This document shows positions 37,187 to 45,783 of a stretch of DNA of 64,000 nucleotides, piece by piece. Position 1 is the stretch's first letter; each line of letters starts with the position of its first letter. Position numbers and translations under genes: made by a program. A model generated the notes under the pieces. The model was not told the DNA's origin, searched no databases, and saw nothing but the letters and a program-made list of their open reading frames with translations. The DNA is from Pleurocapsa sp. MO_226.B13. GTDB taxonomy: Bacteria > Cyanobacteriota > Cyanobacteriia > Cyanobacteriales > Xenococcaceae. The stretch covers positions 1 to 64,000 of the forward strand of contig JASJEI010000008.1 of the NCBI GenBank assembly GCA_030064795.1. The letters run 5' to 3'.

Positions 37187-38581
37187 ATGAATGAGTTAGT
37201 TGAACATATCAAAGAAATAATTATGGAAATACAAAACAGTATAAATAATATTGAAGCACGAGAAACCATCGCCCAACTTCCGCAAGTGAGGCAAGACAGC
37301 AATGCGGACAGTCTGTTGTTTACTTTTCTCCCAGTCTCTCTGGGGATTTTTGCCACCATACTCTTAATATGGTTTCTCAATTCCTTTTTGTGTGTCTGCA
37401 AACCTAATGAAGTGGTAGTACTTTCGGGTAGAAAGCGCAAAACCAAAAGTGGGCAAGAGATCGGTTATCGAGTATTAGCAGGGGGTAGGAGTATACGCAT
37501 CCCGATTTTAGAAACCATCAAACGCATCGACGTTACTACCATGCCCGTACCTGTTAAAGTAACTAATGCCTATGCCAAAGGTGGTACGCCATTAGATATT
37601 CAGGCGATCGCCAATGTCAAGATCTCCAGCGATCCGCAGGTTGTGGGTAATGCGATCGAACGTTTTCTCGATCAAGATCGTAAAGAGATTATCCGCGTTG
37701 CCAGAGAAACCCTAGAAGGTAATTTGCGGGGCGTAGTGGCTACCCTAACTCCAGAAGAATTAAACGAAAATCGGCTTCAGTTTTCCCAACGTATTGCTAG
37801 TGATGTCAGTCGAGATTTAAACAAGCTGGGTTTACAGTTAGATATCCTCAAGATTCAAACTATTTCCGATAACGTAGACTATCTTAATTCTTTGGGACGC
37901 AGACAAATTGCCATGGTAATTAAAAACGCGGAAATTGCCGAATCTGATGCCCTCACACAAGCCGAACAAATAGAAGCTAAGTGTGAAGAAGAAACTGCGG
38001 TTGCTATTACCCAAGATCGAATTATTATTCAGGATAAAGAAAACGAACTGCGAAAAATTACCGCCGAGTTAGAACAAAAAGCGCGATCCGAAGAAGAACG
38101 TACCACAGCAGCAGCCTTAGAAGCCGACGCTAAGGCGCAACAACAGTTACAGGCAGTACGGGCGCAGTTGGAAAGGTTGCGTTTGGAAGCAGATCGAGTC
38201 TTACCCGCCGAAGCAGATCGCGTGGCAAAGGGTTTACTGGCAAAGGGAGATGCAGCAGCTTTAAAAGAAAATGCCGAAGCAGCAGCCTTAGTTAATGAAA
38301 TGCTCGGGGAAGTATGGCAGTCAACGGGTGAAGATGCCAAAGAATTATTCTTGATTCAGCAACTAGAAACCGTACTAGCAGAAGCAGTAGCAATACCCGA
38401 AAGATTGAAACTGGAGAAAGTTAACGTTATTGATAACGGTGATGGTAAATCCCTCGCCAGCCTCGTTAATGTCTATCCCGAAATCGTCGCCCAATTCCTC
38501 AACAGCGTTAACGACACTTTGGGTATCGATGTAATTGGCACTTTAAATTCTCAATCAAATCTCAATCAAAAAAATAATTAA
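37187..38581 (+). CDS. flotillin-like SPFH protein 1
   Basis: 464 residues. A membrane helix at about 46-66 is followed by the SPFH domain (about 70-235; CKPNEVVVLSGRK, VPVKVTNAYAKGGTPLDIQAIANVKI) and the long Ala/Glu-rich flotillin coiled coil (about 245-400; EAAALVNEM region). It differs from classical flotillin (about 500 residues) in its 45-residue hydrophilic N-terminus before the anchor. It should oligomerise on the cytoplasmic membrane and organise lipid microdomains with NfeD and the second SPFH protein downstream (112 bp, containing repeat copy C). Confidence 0.88.
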   Translation: MNELVEHIKEIIMEIQNSINNIEARETIAQLPQVRQDSNADSLLFTFLPVSLGIFATILLIWFLNSFLCVCKPNEVVVLSGRKRKTKSGQEIGYRVLAGGRSIRIPILETIKRIDVTTMPVPVKVTNAYAKGGTPLDIQAIANVKISSDPQVVGNAIERFLDQDRKEIIRVARETLEGNLRGVVATLTPEELNENRLQFSQRIASDVSRDLNKLGLQLDILKIQTISDNVDYLNSLGRRQIAMVIKNAEIAESDALTQAEQIEAKCEEETAVAITQDRIIIQDKENELRKITAELEQKARSEEERTTAAALEADAKAQQQLQAVRAQLERLRLEADRVLPAEADRVAKGLLAKGDAAALKENAEAAALVNEMLGEVWQSTGEDAKELFLIQQLETVLAEAVAIPERLKLEKVNVIDNGDGKSLASLVNVYPEIVAQFLNSVNDTLGIDVIGTLNSQSNLNQKNN

Positions 38582-38660
38582 TGTAGAGACGTTTCATGAA
38601 GCGGTGCGACCCCGCGTCGGCGTAAGACGCAAGGGAACGCGCACCAAGACACGTCTCTAC
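38582..38660. repeat. composite palindromic repeat, TAGAGACG arms, copy C
   Basis: It begins TGTAGAGACGT and ends ACGTCTCTAC. It contains the ACCCCGCGTCGGCG and GTAAGACGC modules shared with copy A. It lies 1 bp after the first flotillin stop and 33 bp before the second flotillin, inside an apparent operon. Confidence 0.85.
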
Positions 38661-38693
38661 GGATCGACGATTAACAATTAGCAATTAAAACAA

Positions 38694-39977
38694 ATGGAAA
38701 TTATCGCAGCTTTATTAGGAATTTGTGGTTTGGGTACGGGTGCAGGATGGTTGATCATTCGCAATTATTATTACATTTGTCAGCCTAGCGAAATTTTAAT
38801 TTTTGCAGGATCGAAGACTCCCACCCACGATGGAAAAGAAGTTGGTTATCGCTTAGTAAAAGGGGGAAGCAGTATCAGAGTACCGATGCTGGAACAAGCC
38901 TTTCGCATGGATCTCACCAATATAATTATTGAGTTAAAAGTAGCCAATGCCTATAGTAAGGGTGGTATACCCCTGACTGTAGAAGGAGTAGCCAATATTA
39001 AGATTGCAGGGGAAGAACCAACGATCCATAATGCGATCGAACGTCTGTTAGGTAAAAGCCGTCAACAAATTGAAATGCTGGCAAAGCAAACTCTGGAAGG
39101 AAACTTGCGAGGAGTATTAGCCAGCCTAACACCCGAACAGGTAAACGAAGATAAGATCGCCTTTGCTAAAAGTTTATTAGATGAAGCCGAAGACGACTTG
39201 GAAAAACTAGGGCTGGTACTAGATAACCTACAAATTCAAAATATCTCCGACGAAGTACATTATCTCGACTCCATCGGGCGACAACAACAAGCAGAATTAT
39301 TACGGGATGCCCGTATTGCCGAAGCCACCGCTAAAGCCGAGTCTACTATCAGAGATTCGGCAAATAAAAAAGCCACTTCCCTCAGACAAATTAGTCGCGA
39401 TCTCGAAATTGCCAAAGCCGAAGCCGAAAAAAGAATTCGCGATGCTGTTACCAAACGAGAAGCCCTAGTCGCCGAAGCGGAAGCCAAAGTGGTGGCTAAA
39501 ATCGCCAAAGCCGAAGCGGAAGTGGCGGTACAAAACGAAAGAATTAAACAGGTACAACAACAGCTACAGGCAGATGTAGTCGCGCCAGCCGAAGCCCAAT
39601 GCAAACAGGCGATCGCCAAGGCTAAAGGGGATGCTGCTAGTATTATTGAAGATGGAAAAGCCCAAGCTGAAGGTACGCAACGTCTTGCCGAGTCTTGGAA
39701 AGCAGCAGGGGCAAACGCTAAGGATATTTTCCTCTTCCAAAAATTAGAAACTCTAATGCAAATGATGGCTGCTGGCGTACCCGATGTAGAGGTGGAAAGC
39801 CTAACTGTAGTTGATGGTAAGGATGGCAGCAAAGCAACTCAAATTGCTTCTTTTATCGAACAGTTACGGCAAACTACAGGAGTGGATGTGACACAGGTTG
39901 CTAATAATTTAACTGGTAGCAATGGTGTTGTTAAATCAGTGAAGAAATTGGAAGCAACAGAAGCCGACGAACTGTGA
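38694..39977 (+). CDS. flotillin-like SPFH protein 2
   Basis: 427 residues, a close paralogue of the preceding gene: shared ANAYSKGGIPL, ANIKIAGEEPT-like, LEGNLRGVLASLTPE and LGLVLDNLQIQ segments. It has an N-terminal anchor at about 5-23, an SPFH domain (about 27-190) and a charged Ala/Glu/Lys coiled coil (about 195-325). It lacks the 45-residue N-terminal extension of its partner. The two probably form hetero-oligomers, as flotillin pairs do elsewhere; that is inference. Confidence 0.88.
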   Translation: MEIIAALLGICGLGTGAGWLIIRNYYYICQPSEILIFAGSKTPTHDGKEVGYRLVKGGSSIRVPMLEQAFRMDLTNIIIELKVANAYSKGGIPLTVEGVANIKIAGEEPTIHNAIERLLGKSRQQIEMLAKQTLEGNLRGVLASLTPEQVNEDKIAFAKSLLDEAEDDLEKLGLVLDNLQIQNISDEVHYLDSIGRQQQAELLRDARIAEATAKAESTIRDSANKKATSLRQISRDLEIAKAEAEKRIRDAVTKREALVAEAEAKVVAKIAKAEAEVAVQNERIKQVQQQLQADVVAPAEAQCKQAIAKAKGDAASIIEDGKAQAEGTQRLAESWKAAGANAKDIFLFQKLETLMQMMAAGVPDVEVESLTVVDGKDGSKATQIASFIEQLRQTTGVDVTQVANNLTGSNGVVKSVKKLEATEADEL

Positions 39978-40002
39978 TTTAATGGACAATTAGTGACATC
40001 CT

Positions 40003-40032
40003 CCTACACTAACTCTTCGAGTATAGTGTAGG
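40003..40032 (-). repeat. terminal hairpin of second TnpB element (right end)
   Basis: CCTACACTA (40003-40011) pairs with TAGTGTAGG (40024-40032), overlapping and just beyond the tnpB stop codon at 40009. It has the same position and type as the hairpin at 16179-16206 but an unrelated sequence, so the two elements belong to different IS605 subgroups. Confidence 0.65.
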
Positions 40033-41277
40033 CTTCCCAACATCGCTGTTAGGCATTGCTACCCCGCGCCACTTATCTAGGCACATAGCCCCCGACAGCC
40101 CGACTTGACAGCCTATTTCTTTCCCCCAAAGTCCTTGGGTACTAAGCATTTCTATACCTCGATTACATAGTTCTTGCCCCGATGCGATATCTCTATCGAC
40201 TTCGTACAGGCATTCAGGACAAGAATGGATTCTATCTTCCAATTCTTTTCTGACAGAAATGCGACAGTTTGGGCAAGTCTGACTACTTCCCCTATGGTCT
40301 ACTTCTGCTACAAATACATTGCGCTTTTTGCCTACATATTTGAGTATCTGTCGAAATTGACCGAATGCAGCATCAACCGTATGCTTGCCCAAGAAGCCTT
40401 TAGCCATGAGACGGAAATCGATATCTTCTAGGAAGATACTATCTGCCATGTCACAGAGTTTATGGGCAAGCTTGAACTGGTAATCTTTTCTTTTGAAAGA
40501 TATATGATTATGTAGGGCTTCTACTTTCTTCCTGGCTTTCTCATAATTGGCGGAACATTTCTGTTTTTTAGACAATCTGTGTTGTAGCACTTTCAGCCGA
40601 CGATACAGCGTCTTGAAAAACTTGCGTCCAGGCTCGACAAAGCCATCGCTTGTCGCACAATATGACAACAACCCTACATCAATTCCGATACAGTGACCAT
40701 GTGGTACTGGGTCGGGTATTTCCAGATCCGAACCAATAGCAATGACAGCATACCAACCCTTAGCTTTTTTGAGGATCCTGATCTGTTTGACCGCAAAACC
40801 ATCAGGTATAGGTCTATGTAGATTGATTTGCACCAAACCAAGTTTGGGCAACTTAACCTGCCATCCTGTGATTGGATTGTCCTTAAACTGAGGAAAAAGT
40901 ATCGACTTCATCTGCCCGTATTTTTTGAACCTCGGAAAGCCGAATCCCCTCTTTTGAAAGAAGTCCCAAGCGTCGTGCAGTCTTCTGATATTGGTTTGGA
41001 GAACCTGAGAAGGAACTGTTTTTAGCCGAGGAAATACTTTTTTAGCCTTGGGCAGATTATTTTGCTGCTGATGATACCCAGGAAAAGGATAGTCCGCAGA
41101 CATAATATATTCTGACTCCAAACTACACCTATCAATAGGGCATTTGCGAGAAGCTATCCAATCTTTTAGCTCTCGAAGTGCATAGTTATAAGATACGCGA
41201 CAAGTTTCAAGCCACTCCAGGAGTAGTTCTTCTTGTTGTGCATCTGGATAAATTCGATAGGTATAGTTAAGTATCAT
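40009..41277 (-). CDS. tnpB: TnpB (IS200/IS605 OrfB), second type
   Basis: 422 residues from the ATG at 41277 (MILNYTYRIYPD); an ATG at 41295 would add six. The RuvC triad is intact: Asp200 (CIGIDVGLL), Glu284 (IFLEDIDFRLMAKG) and Asp363 (EVDRDIASG). Zinc ribbon Cys335/Cys338 and Cys353/Cys356. Only about the catalytic motifs are shared with the TnpB at 16.2 kb, so it is a distinct subfamily. It is expected to cut DNA guided by an RNA from its own 3' end. No tnpA nearby. It lies immediately after the flotillin operon in the opposite direction, overlapping nothing. Confidence 0.92.
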   Translation of the reverse strand: MILNYTYRIYPDAQQEELLLEWLETCRVSYNYALRELKDWIASRKCPIDRCSLESEYIMSADYPFPGYHQQQNNLPKAKKVFPRLKTVPSQVLQTNIRRLHDAWDFFQKRGFGFPRFKKYGQMKSILFPQFKDNPITGWQVKLPKLGLVQINLHRPIPDGFAVKQIRILKKAKGWYAVIAIGSDLEIPDPVPHGHCIGIDVGLLSYCATSDGFVEPGRKFFKTLYRRLKVLQHRLSKKQKCSANYEKARKKVEALHNHISFKRKDYQFKLAHKLCDMADSIFLEDIDFRLMAKGFLGKHTVDAAFGQFRQILKYVGKKRNVFVAEVDHRGSSQTCPNCRISVRKELEDRIHSCPECLYEVDRDIASGQELCNRGIEMLSTQGLWGKEIGCQVGLSGAMCLDKWRGVAMPNSDVGKPTLYSKS

Positions 41278-41313
41278 CAAATAATAATACCACATTTTAA
41301 GTTTATGGTAAAT

Positions 41314-41348
41314 GCTAATTATAAGGGCATCGAACCCTTATAATTAGC
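41314..41348. repeat. perfect 14-bp hairpin upstream of tnpB
   Basis: GCTAATTATAAGGG (41314-41327) pairs perfectly with CCCTTATAATTAGC (41335-41348), 7-nt loop. It lies 36 bp upstream of the TnpB start and abuts the structured element that follows. It could be the element's left-end hairpin or a terminator for a transcript arriving from either side; no T-run supports the latter strongly. Confidence 0.6.
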
Positions 41349-41446
41349 TTGGGGGCGACTGTATCCCAACGCTAAAACATCGCCAGCCCAAACTTCGTTT
41401 GGTTGAACCTGGCTTGTTTATAGACGTGGGACTTATTCGCCCCCAA
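41349..41446. ncRNA. 98-nt nested-stem element, candidate structured RNA
   Basis: Four nested helices: P1 TTGGGGGCGA (41349-41358) with TCGCCCCCAA (41437-41446), perfect 10 bp. P2 TCCCA-CG (41364-41371) with CGTGGGA (41425-41431), one bulged A. P3 GCCAG (41382-41386) with CTGGC (41409-41413). P4 CCAAAC (41388-41393) with GTTTGG (41397-41402) around TTC. It does not contain the SRP RNA core motif, and I cannot match it to a known RNA. Strand undetermined. It may be a host RNA, or an end structure or passenger of the adjacent TnpB element. Confidence 0.45.
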
Positions 41447-41506
41447 ACCCCCTAGAAGTTAAATTTGTAGTGGACTGACACAGCTAATTTGAGGCATTAG
41501 AAAAGT

Positions 41507-41579
41507 CTCTCGCCAAGACGCGAAGGCAAGGACATGGCTTTTGAGGTTCCCTCAAAAGTTTAAATTGTCCGCGCAAAGA
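41507..41579. repeat. 72-bp direct repeat with internal hairpin, copy 1
   Basis: Begins CTCTCGCCAAG, ends GCAAAG, and is about 90 percent identical to 41648-41719. It contains the hairpin CTTTTGAGG/CCTCAAAAG (41538-41558). Confidence 0.85.
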
Positions 41580-41647
41580 GAGTTGTTTGTTTGGCGTTGT
41601 TCATACCATTTCTCCTTGAAGTTGCACTTTATATTTTGAGCTTAAAT

Positions 41648-41719
41648 CTCTCGCCAAGGCGCAAAGACAAGGACATGGCTTTTGAGGCTTCCTCAAAAGT
41701 TTAAATTGTCCGTGCAAAG
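41648..41719. repeat. 72-bp direct repeat with internal hairpin, copy 2
   Basis: Second copy, 141 bp after the first, same orientation, with hairpin CTTTTGAGG/CCTCAAAAG at 41679-41699. The loop is re-phased (TTC against CTT), with the stem unchanged. Confidence 0.85.
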
Positions 41720-41929
41720 GGGTTAAATTTCAGAAGAGTGCATTGTTATAGAGAATTGGTATCAGTTGAATCTATTGAACTATTTAAGACCTGTCAATCC
41801 ATTAGCGTGTCTAAGCTAAAATGCTGGGTTCAATTTTGAGCTTGAAATCGATTATTCTCCCAAGCTTGGGGTTAATTTCCAAGATAAAACTTGAGATAAT
41901 AAAACTTTAATGGAATTTAAGCAAATAGA

Positions 41930-42784
41930 GTGAACTTTTATTTAGGCTGTGCGGTCTGGTCGTTTAAAGATTGGGTGGGAAATCTTTATCCCCCCAAAAG
42001 CAAAACTTCAGATTTTTTAAATTTATACAGTCGGCGGTTTACTACGGTAGAGGGAAATACTACTTTTTATGCTATTCCCTCAAAAGCTACGATTCAAAAA
42101 TGGCTAAGTCAAACTCCTACTGGTTTTAAGTTTTGTCCCAAGCTAAATCGCCGAATTACCCATCAAGGATTATTGTCACCTCGCACTAATGAGGCTTTAA
42201 GTTTTCTAGAGAGAATGTCCGATCTCGGCGATCGCCTGGGAACGACTTTTATTCAATTACCCCCCAGCTACAGTCCCAAATATTTTGCCGATCTCACTGA
42301 GTTTTTGTCCGCCTGTAGTCAGTCCAATTTATCTTTGGCTTTGGAAGTACGACATCTCGATTGGTTTAAACCAGATTATAGCGATTGCTTAAACAGTCTT
42401 TTAACTAAACTTAATCTATCTAGAGTATTACTCGATACTCGTCCAATTTATAATTGCCCAGACGATCCCCAAGTGGGATCGTCACGTAAAAAGCCCCAAG
42501 TTCCCCTTCAGACAACAATTACTGGGGATATCGGTTTTGTTCGTTTTATCTCTCATCCCAACCTACAGTATAATCAGTCTTACCTAAAACAATGGGCTAA
42601 CGATGTCAGTACCTGGTTGAATCAGGGGAAAACCATCTATTTTTTTGTTCATTGTCCCCAAGAGGCGCGATCGCCTGATACGGTTAAATATTTTCAGTCT
42701 TTATTAGAACAGCGGGACTGCAACTTACCTGCATTACCCTGGAATGAACTCGATCCCCGACCTACTCAGTTACGTTTATTTTAA
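41930..42784 (+). CDS. DUF72 (YecE-like) protein
   Basis: 284 residues, a TIM-barrel family of unknown activity. Opening NFYLGCAVWSFKDWVGNLYPP and TVEGNTTFYAIPS are diagnostic, as are FIQLPPSYSP and the closing FFVHCPQEARSP. The start is GTG at 41930; an ATG 20 bp upstream is out of frame. No operon partner. The segment DDPQVGSSRKKPQVP (about 180-195) is a hydrophilic insertion typical of cyanobacterial members. Confidence 0.85.
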   Translation: MNFYLGCAVWSFKDWVGNLYPPKSKTSDFLNLYSRRFTTVEGNTTFYAIPSKATIQKWLSQTPTGFKFCPKLNRRITHQGLLSPRTNEALSFLERMSDLGDRLGTTFIQLPPSYSPKYFADLTEFLSACSQSNLSLALEVRHLDWFKPDYSDCLNSLLTKLNLSRVLLDTRPIYNCPDDPQVGSSRKKPQVPLQTTITGDIGFVRFISHPNLQYNQSYLKQWANDVSTWLNQGKTIYFFVHCPQEARSPDTVKYFQSLLEQRDCNLPALPWNELDPRPTQLRLF

Positions 42785-42908
42785 GACTGGTGAACAGCTA
42801 AATATTCCATCCTAAATCTAAAATAGTCAAACAGCTACTTTGTAAATAAATGTAAAATTAATTTCCCCAACTGAAATATTAACATTTTATAAAGTTTATA
42901 ATTAAGAT

Positions 42909-43040
42909 GGATTAAGTTGGTAGGCAAAAGTAAGTTTAATTTACTTAAGTCCAAATTTACGACTCAATCAAAATATTGCTTAACAGTTCTATAAAAATAG
43001 CTTAGAGGCATTGTATGGCTGACTCTGCCTCTACGTTTTT
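42909..43040 (+). ncRNA. putative small RNA 1 of a tandem pair
   Basis: Body block 42951-42993 (CCAAATTTACGACTCAATCA... to TTCTATA) is duplicated at 43300-43342. It ends with a terminator stem TAGAGGCA (43003-43010) with TGCCTCTA (43026-43033) then CGTTTTTA. TATAAT at 42897-42902 is a consensus -10 box, placing a start near 42909; no clear -35 is seen. About 130 nt. The start is inferred. Confidence 0.6.
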
Positions 43041-43286
43041 ATCTAGGCTGTACTTTGATGAGTTAACTACCATAAAATACTCTACTTTAAAGAATTTGGC
43101 TAGATTCTTGTTACTAATAACAACTGTTAACTTAAAGAAAATTAACAATAGGGTGAAGCAACAAAGCAGAATGGTTTTGGTAAGTAAAAAATATTGTAGG
43201 CATTGAATCAGGCATTGACCGACTATCTTTCCAGGCTAAAATGAAAGATGTGGTTGCAAAGAGCTAGTGTTAGATATTAAGCTAAG

Positions 43287-43390
43287 TAACCTTTGCAATC
43301 CCAATTTGCGACTCAACTACAATATTGCTTAACGGTTCTATATGGTTGACATTAGGGGTGTTGTTTGGCTGACAACGCTCCTAATTTTTT
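43287..43390 (+). ncRNA. putative small RNA 2 of a tandem pair
   Basis: Body block 43300-43342 matches the block in RNA 1 at 36 to 38 of 43 positions. Terminator: 13-bp stem TTAGGGGTGTTGT (43352-43364) with ACAACGCTCCTAA (43372-43384), two G-T pairs, then TTTTTT (43385-43390). The loop keeps TGGCTGA from RNA 1 while the stem bases differ. A possible promoter is TTGCAA-16-TATTAA (43253-43280). About 104 nt; the start is inferred. Confidence 0.65.
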
Positions 43391-43530
43391 GCGTTTTTTC
43401 AACTAAGATATAGATTAGTGGTAAATAACCTCTAATGTCTTCCGTAAATATACTTGAATTTTAGATCGATTTAACCTTTTTCTTGTAAAGTTTTGATGAA
43501 CTTGTGCGCGATTAGCCCCATAAGCTTTAC

Positions 43531-44043
43531 CTAAAATTTACATAAATCCCTAGCCAGCTCAGAAACACTGGTTTGTTCGTATTTTTCAAATGGTTGATGT
43601 ATCCAGGGATTTTCGGATAAATAATCAACATAATAATCGGGTATTTCCACCGAAGCAGCCTTATACCAAATTACAGCAGTACGAATATCGCTGATATTTT
43701 CACCATAATTAGCCCGCAGCCAATTGAGAGACTCGATCAAACTAATTCCAGAATCTACCAAGTCATCTACCAAGAGAATGCGATCGCCAAGGGGATGAAT
43801 TGAGGAAAGATGTTTAGAAAACTTAATTTCACCGCGTTCGCGATTGTCCTTTCCGCCATAAGAAGCAGTAGACAAAATAGCCAGGGGGCGATCGTATAAT
43901 CGACAAAGAATATCACCAACTCGCAAGCCTCCTTTTGCCAAACAAACAATTTGGTTAAATTGCCAGTTAGACTGATAGATCTTGACAGCTAGAGTTTCAA
44001 TTTTATGATGATATTCTGACCAAGTGATGTGTAAATCTGCCAT
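43531..44043 (-). CDS. phosphoribosyltransferase domain protein
   Basis: 170 residues, type I PRTase fold. The PRPP motif is ILLVDDLVDSGISLIES (about 90-106). LAKGGLRVGDILCRLY (about 36-51) is the first PRPP-loop region. The group resembles bacterial xanthine-guanine/hypoxanthine transferases (Gpt-like), but the hood that sets base specificity is not decidable. Purine salvage is the likely pathway. It is divergent from the MFS transporter with 23 bp between starts, so the promoters overlap. Confidence 0.85.
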   Translation of the reverse strand: MADLHITWSEYHHKIETLAVKIYQSNWQFNQIVCLAKGGLRVGDILCRLYDRPLAILSTASYGGKDNRERGEIKFSKHLSSIHPLGDRILLVDDLVDSGISLIESLNWLRANYGENISDIRTAVIWYKAASVEIPDYYVDYLSENPWIHQPFEKYEQTSVSELARDLCKF

Positions 44044-44066
44044 AAAAGTATAGGGACGTTAAAAAA

Positions 44067-45704
44067 TTGGATACTAGCGAAAAGCCGATAGACCGCGAAA
44101 AGCTTAACTTTACAACCAAATTGGCGTATGGTTCGGGAGACATGGGCCCTGCGATTACGGCTAATATTTTAGTATTTTTTCTGTTATATTTCTTCACTAA
44201 TGTGGCGGGATTACCTGCGGGATTAGCAGGGAGTATTTTGGCGATCGGCAAAATTGGCGATGCAATTAACGATCCGATCGCGGGAATCTTAAGCGATCGC
44301 ACTCGGACTCGTTGGGGTAGACGGATTCCCTGGATGTTGTTTGGGGCGATTCCCTTTGGAATTTTCTTCTTTTTGCAGTGGATAGTGCCAAAGTTTAGCG
44401 AAGATCCCAGCGTTAATAACTGGTATTTGTTTGCCTACTACGTAGCGATCGCTATCCTGTTCAATTTAGCCTATACCGCCGTCAATTTACCCTACACCGC
44501 TTTAACTCCAGAACTAACCCGAGACTACAACGAACGCACCAGCCTCAATAGTTTCCGTTTTGCCTTTTCTATTGGTGGCAGTATTTTATCTTTAATCTTA
44601 GCAACGGTTATTTTTGCAGCCTATCCTGATAATCCTCGACAACAATATTTAGTTTTAGGATTAGTTTCAACTTTAGTCTCAATTATTGCTATTTTATGGT
44701 GTACCTTTCGGATTCAGGAACGGGGTGCATCACCTTTATTGCAGCAACAGGGCAAAAAAATCCTGGGCTTTATTTTAATTGCTGTAGCTGTATCGAGCGT
44801 CATCTATGGTGTCGCTCAACTAACTAGCAATCAACAAGTTAGCGTCATAGGAATTATTGGTCTTTTATTGGGGTTACAGTTTATTGGCTTTGGTCTAAGC
44901 TTAATTTTGGCAAAGACTGAATCTCATCTAAACAGCAAGGAGGCGATCGCAGCCAGAAATATTGCCAGTAGCGTTCCTAGTATTCCCCTAAGGCAACAAT
45001 TAAAAATTGCCTTTACTAATAAAGCCTTTCTCTACGTAATTGGCATTTACTTATGTTCTTGGTTGGGAGTACAGTTAACCGCCTCAATTCTGATTTATTA
45101 TGTGGTTAGCTGGATGGGTATGGAAGAGGCTGCTTTTCCGACTGTGGCGATCGCAGTTCAGGGAACAGCTTTAGTAATGCTCTTTTTTTGGAAGTTTGTC
45201 AGTGAAAAACTAGACAAAAAAACCGTTTATTACCTGGGAATGGGTTTTTGGATCGTCGCTCAAGCAGCATTATTTATCATTCAACCAGGACAAATTAGTT
45301 TACTCTATACTGGGGCAATTATGGCAGGATTTGGGGTTTCTGTCGCCTATCTCATTCCTTGGTCGATGATTCCCGACGTGATCGAACTAGACGAACTAAA
45401 TACTGGACAAAGACGGGAAGGAGTATTCTATAGTTTTATGGTGCTGTTACAAAAGCTAGGATTAGCTTTGGCTTTATTCCTAGTCGGACAAGCATTAGAA
45501 TTTTCTGGCTTTATCGCACGGCTACCAGGCGAACCAATTCCCGTACAGCCAGAGAGTGCTTTATTGGCAATTAGAATTGCGATCGCACCTTTACCAACGC
45601 TGTTTCTCATTATTGGCTTGGTTTTAACCTATTTCTATCCCATCACCAAAGAAGTCCACGCAGATATCAGAATGCAACTAAAAGCCAGAAAGAGTGGTAA
45701 CTAG
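44067..45704 (+). CDS. GPH-family (MelB-like) cation:sugar symporter
   Basis: 545 residues with twelve or more helices. The GPH/MFS_2 hallmarks are YGSGDMGPAITANILVFFLLYFFT in the first helix region, DAINDPIAGILSDRTRTRWGRRIPWMLFG (cation-binding Asp residues and the loop 2-3 motif) and the later PWSMIPDVIELDELNTGQRREG. It should couple Na+ or H+ to import of a glycoside, pentoside or hexuronide; the substrate is not decidable. About 60-80 residues longer than E. coli MelB because of an extra loop/helix region around 235-290. Start TTG at 44067. Confidence 0.85.
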   Translation: MDTSEKPIDREKLNFTTKLAYGSGDMGPAITANILVFFLLYFFTNVAGLPAGLAGSILAIGKIGDAINDPIAGILSDRTRTRWGRRIPWMLFGAIPFGIFFFLQWIVPKFSEDPSVNNWYLFAYYVAIAILFNLAYTAVNLPYTALTPELTRDYNERTSLNSFRFAFSIGGSILSLILATVIFAAYPDNPRQQYLVLGLVSTLVSIIAILWCTFRIQERGASPLLQQQGKKILGFILIAVAVSSVIYGVAQLTSNQQVSVIGIIGLLLGLQFIGFGLSLILAKTESHLNSKEAIAARNIASSVPSIPLRQQLKIAFTNKAFLYVIGIYLCSWLGVQLTASILIYYVVSWMGMEEAAFPTVAIAVQGTALVMLFFWKFVSEKLDKKTVYYLGMGFWIVAQAALFIIQPGQISLLYTGAIMAGFGVSVAYLIPWSMIPDVIELDELNTGQRREGVFYSFMVLLQKLGLALALFLVGQALEFSGFIARLPGEPIPVQPESALLAIRIAIAPLPTLFLIIGLVLTYFYPITKEVHADIRMQLKARKSGN

Positions 45705-45718
45705 TCATTGGTCATTAC

Positions 45719-45744
45719 TAGAGACGTAGCATGCTACGTCTCTA
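45719..45744. repeat. perfect 26-bp palindrome, TAGAGACG arms, copy D
   Basis: TAGAGACGTAGCA (45719-45731) is the exact reverse complement of TGCTACGTCTCTA (45732-45744). It is the minimal form of the A/B/C family: the two terminal arms with no core. In the convergent spacer between the transporter and yraN. As a single-stranded structure it would be a simple cruciform. Confidence 0.9.
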
Positions 45745-45783
45745 CAGTCATTGGTAAATCTGAACTCCGAACTATTAAATCAT

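Noticed and set aside
41349..41446. SRP (4.5S) RNA as identity for the 98-nt nested element
   Set aside because: Size and long terminal stem fit, but the conserved AGGTCAGG...GGAAGCAGCC core of SRP RNA is absent.
43015..43206. 63-codon ATG frame between the two putative small RNAs
   Set aside because: Its start codon lies inside the loop of the first terminator hairpin and the frame covers the terminator's 3' arm and T-tract; there is no ribosome binding site, and composition is not protein-like.
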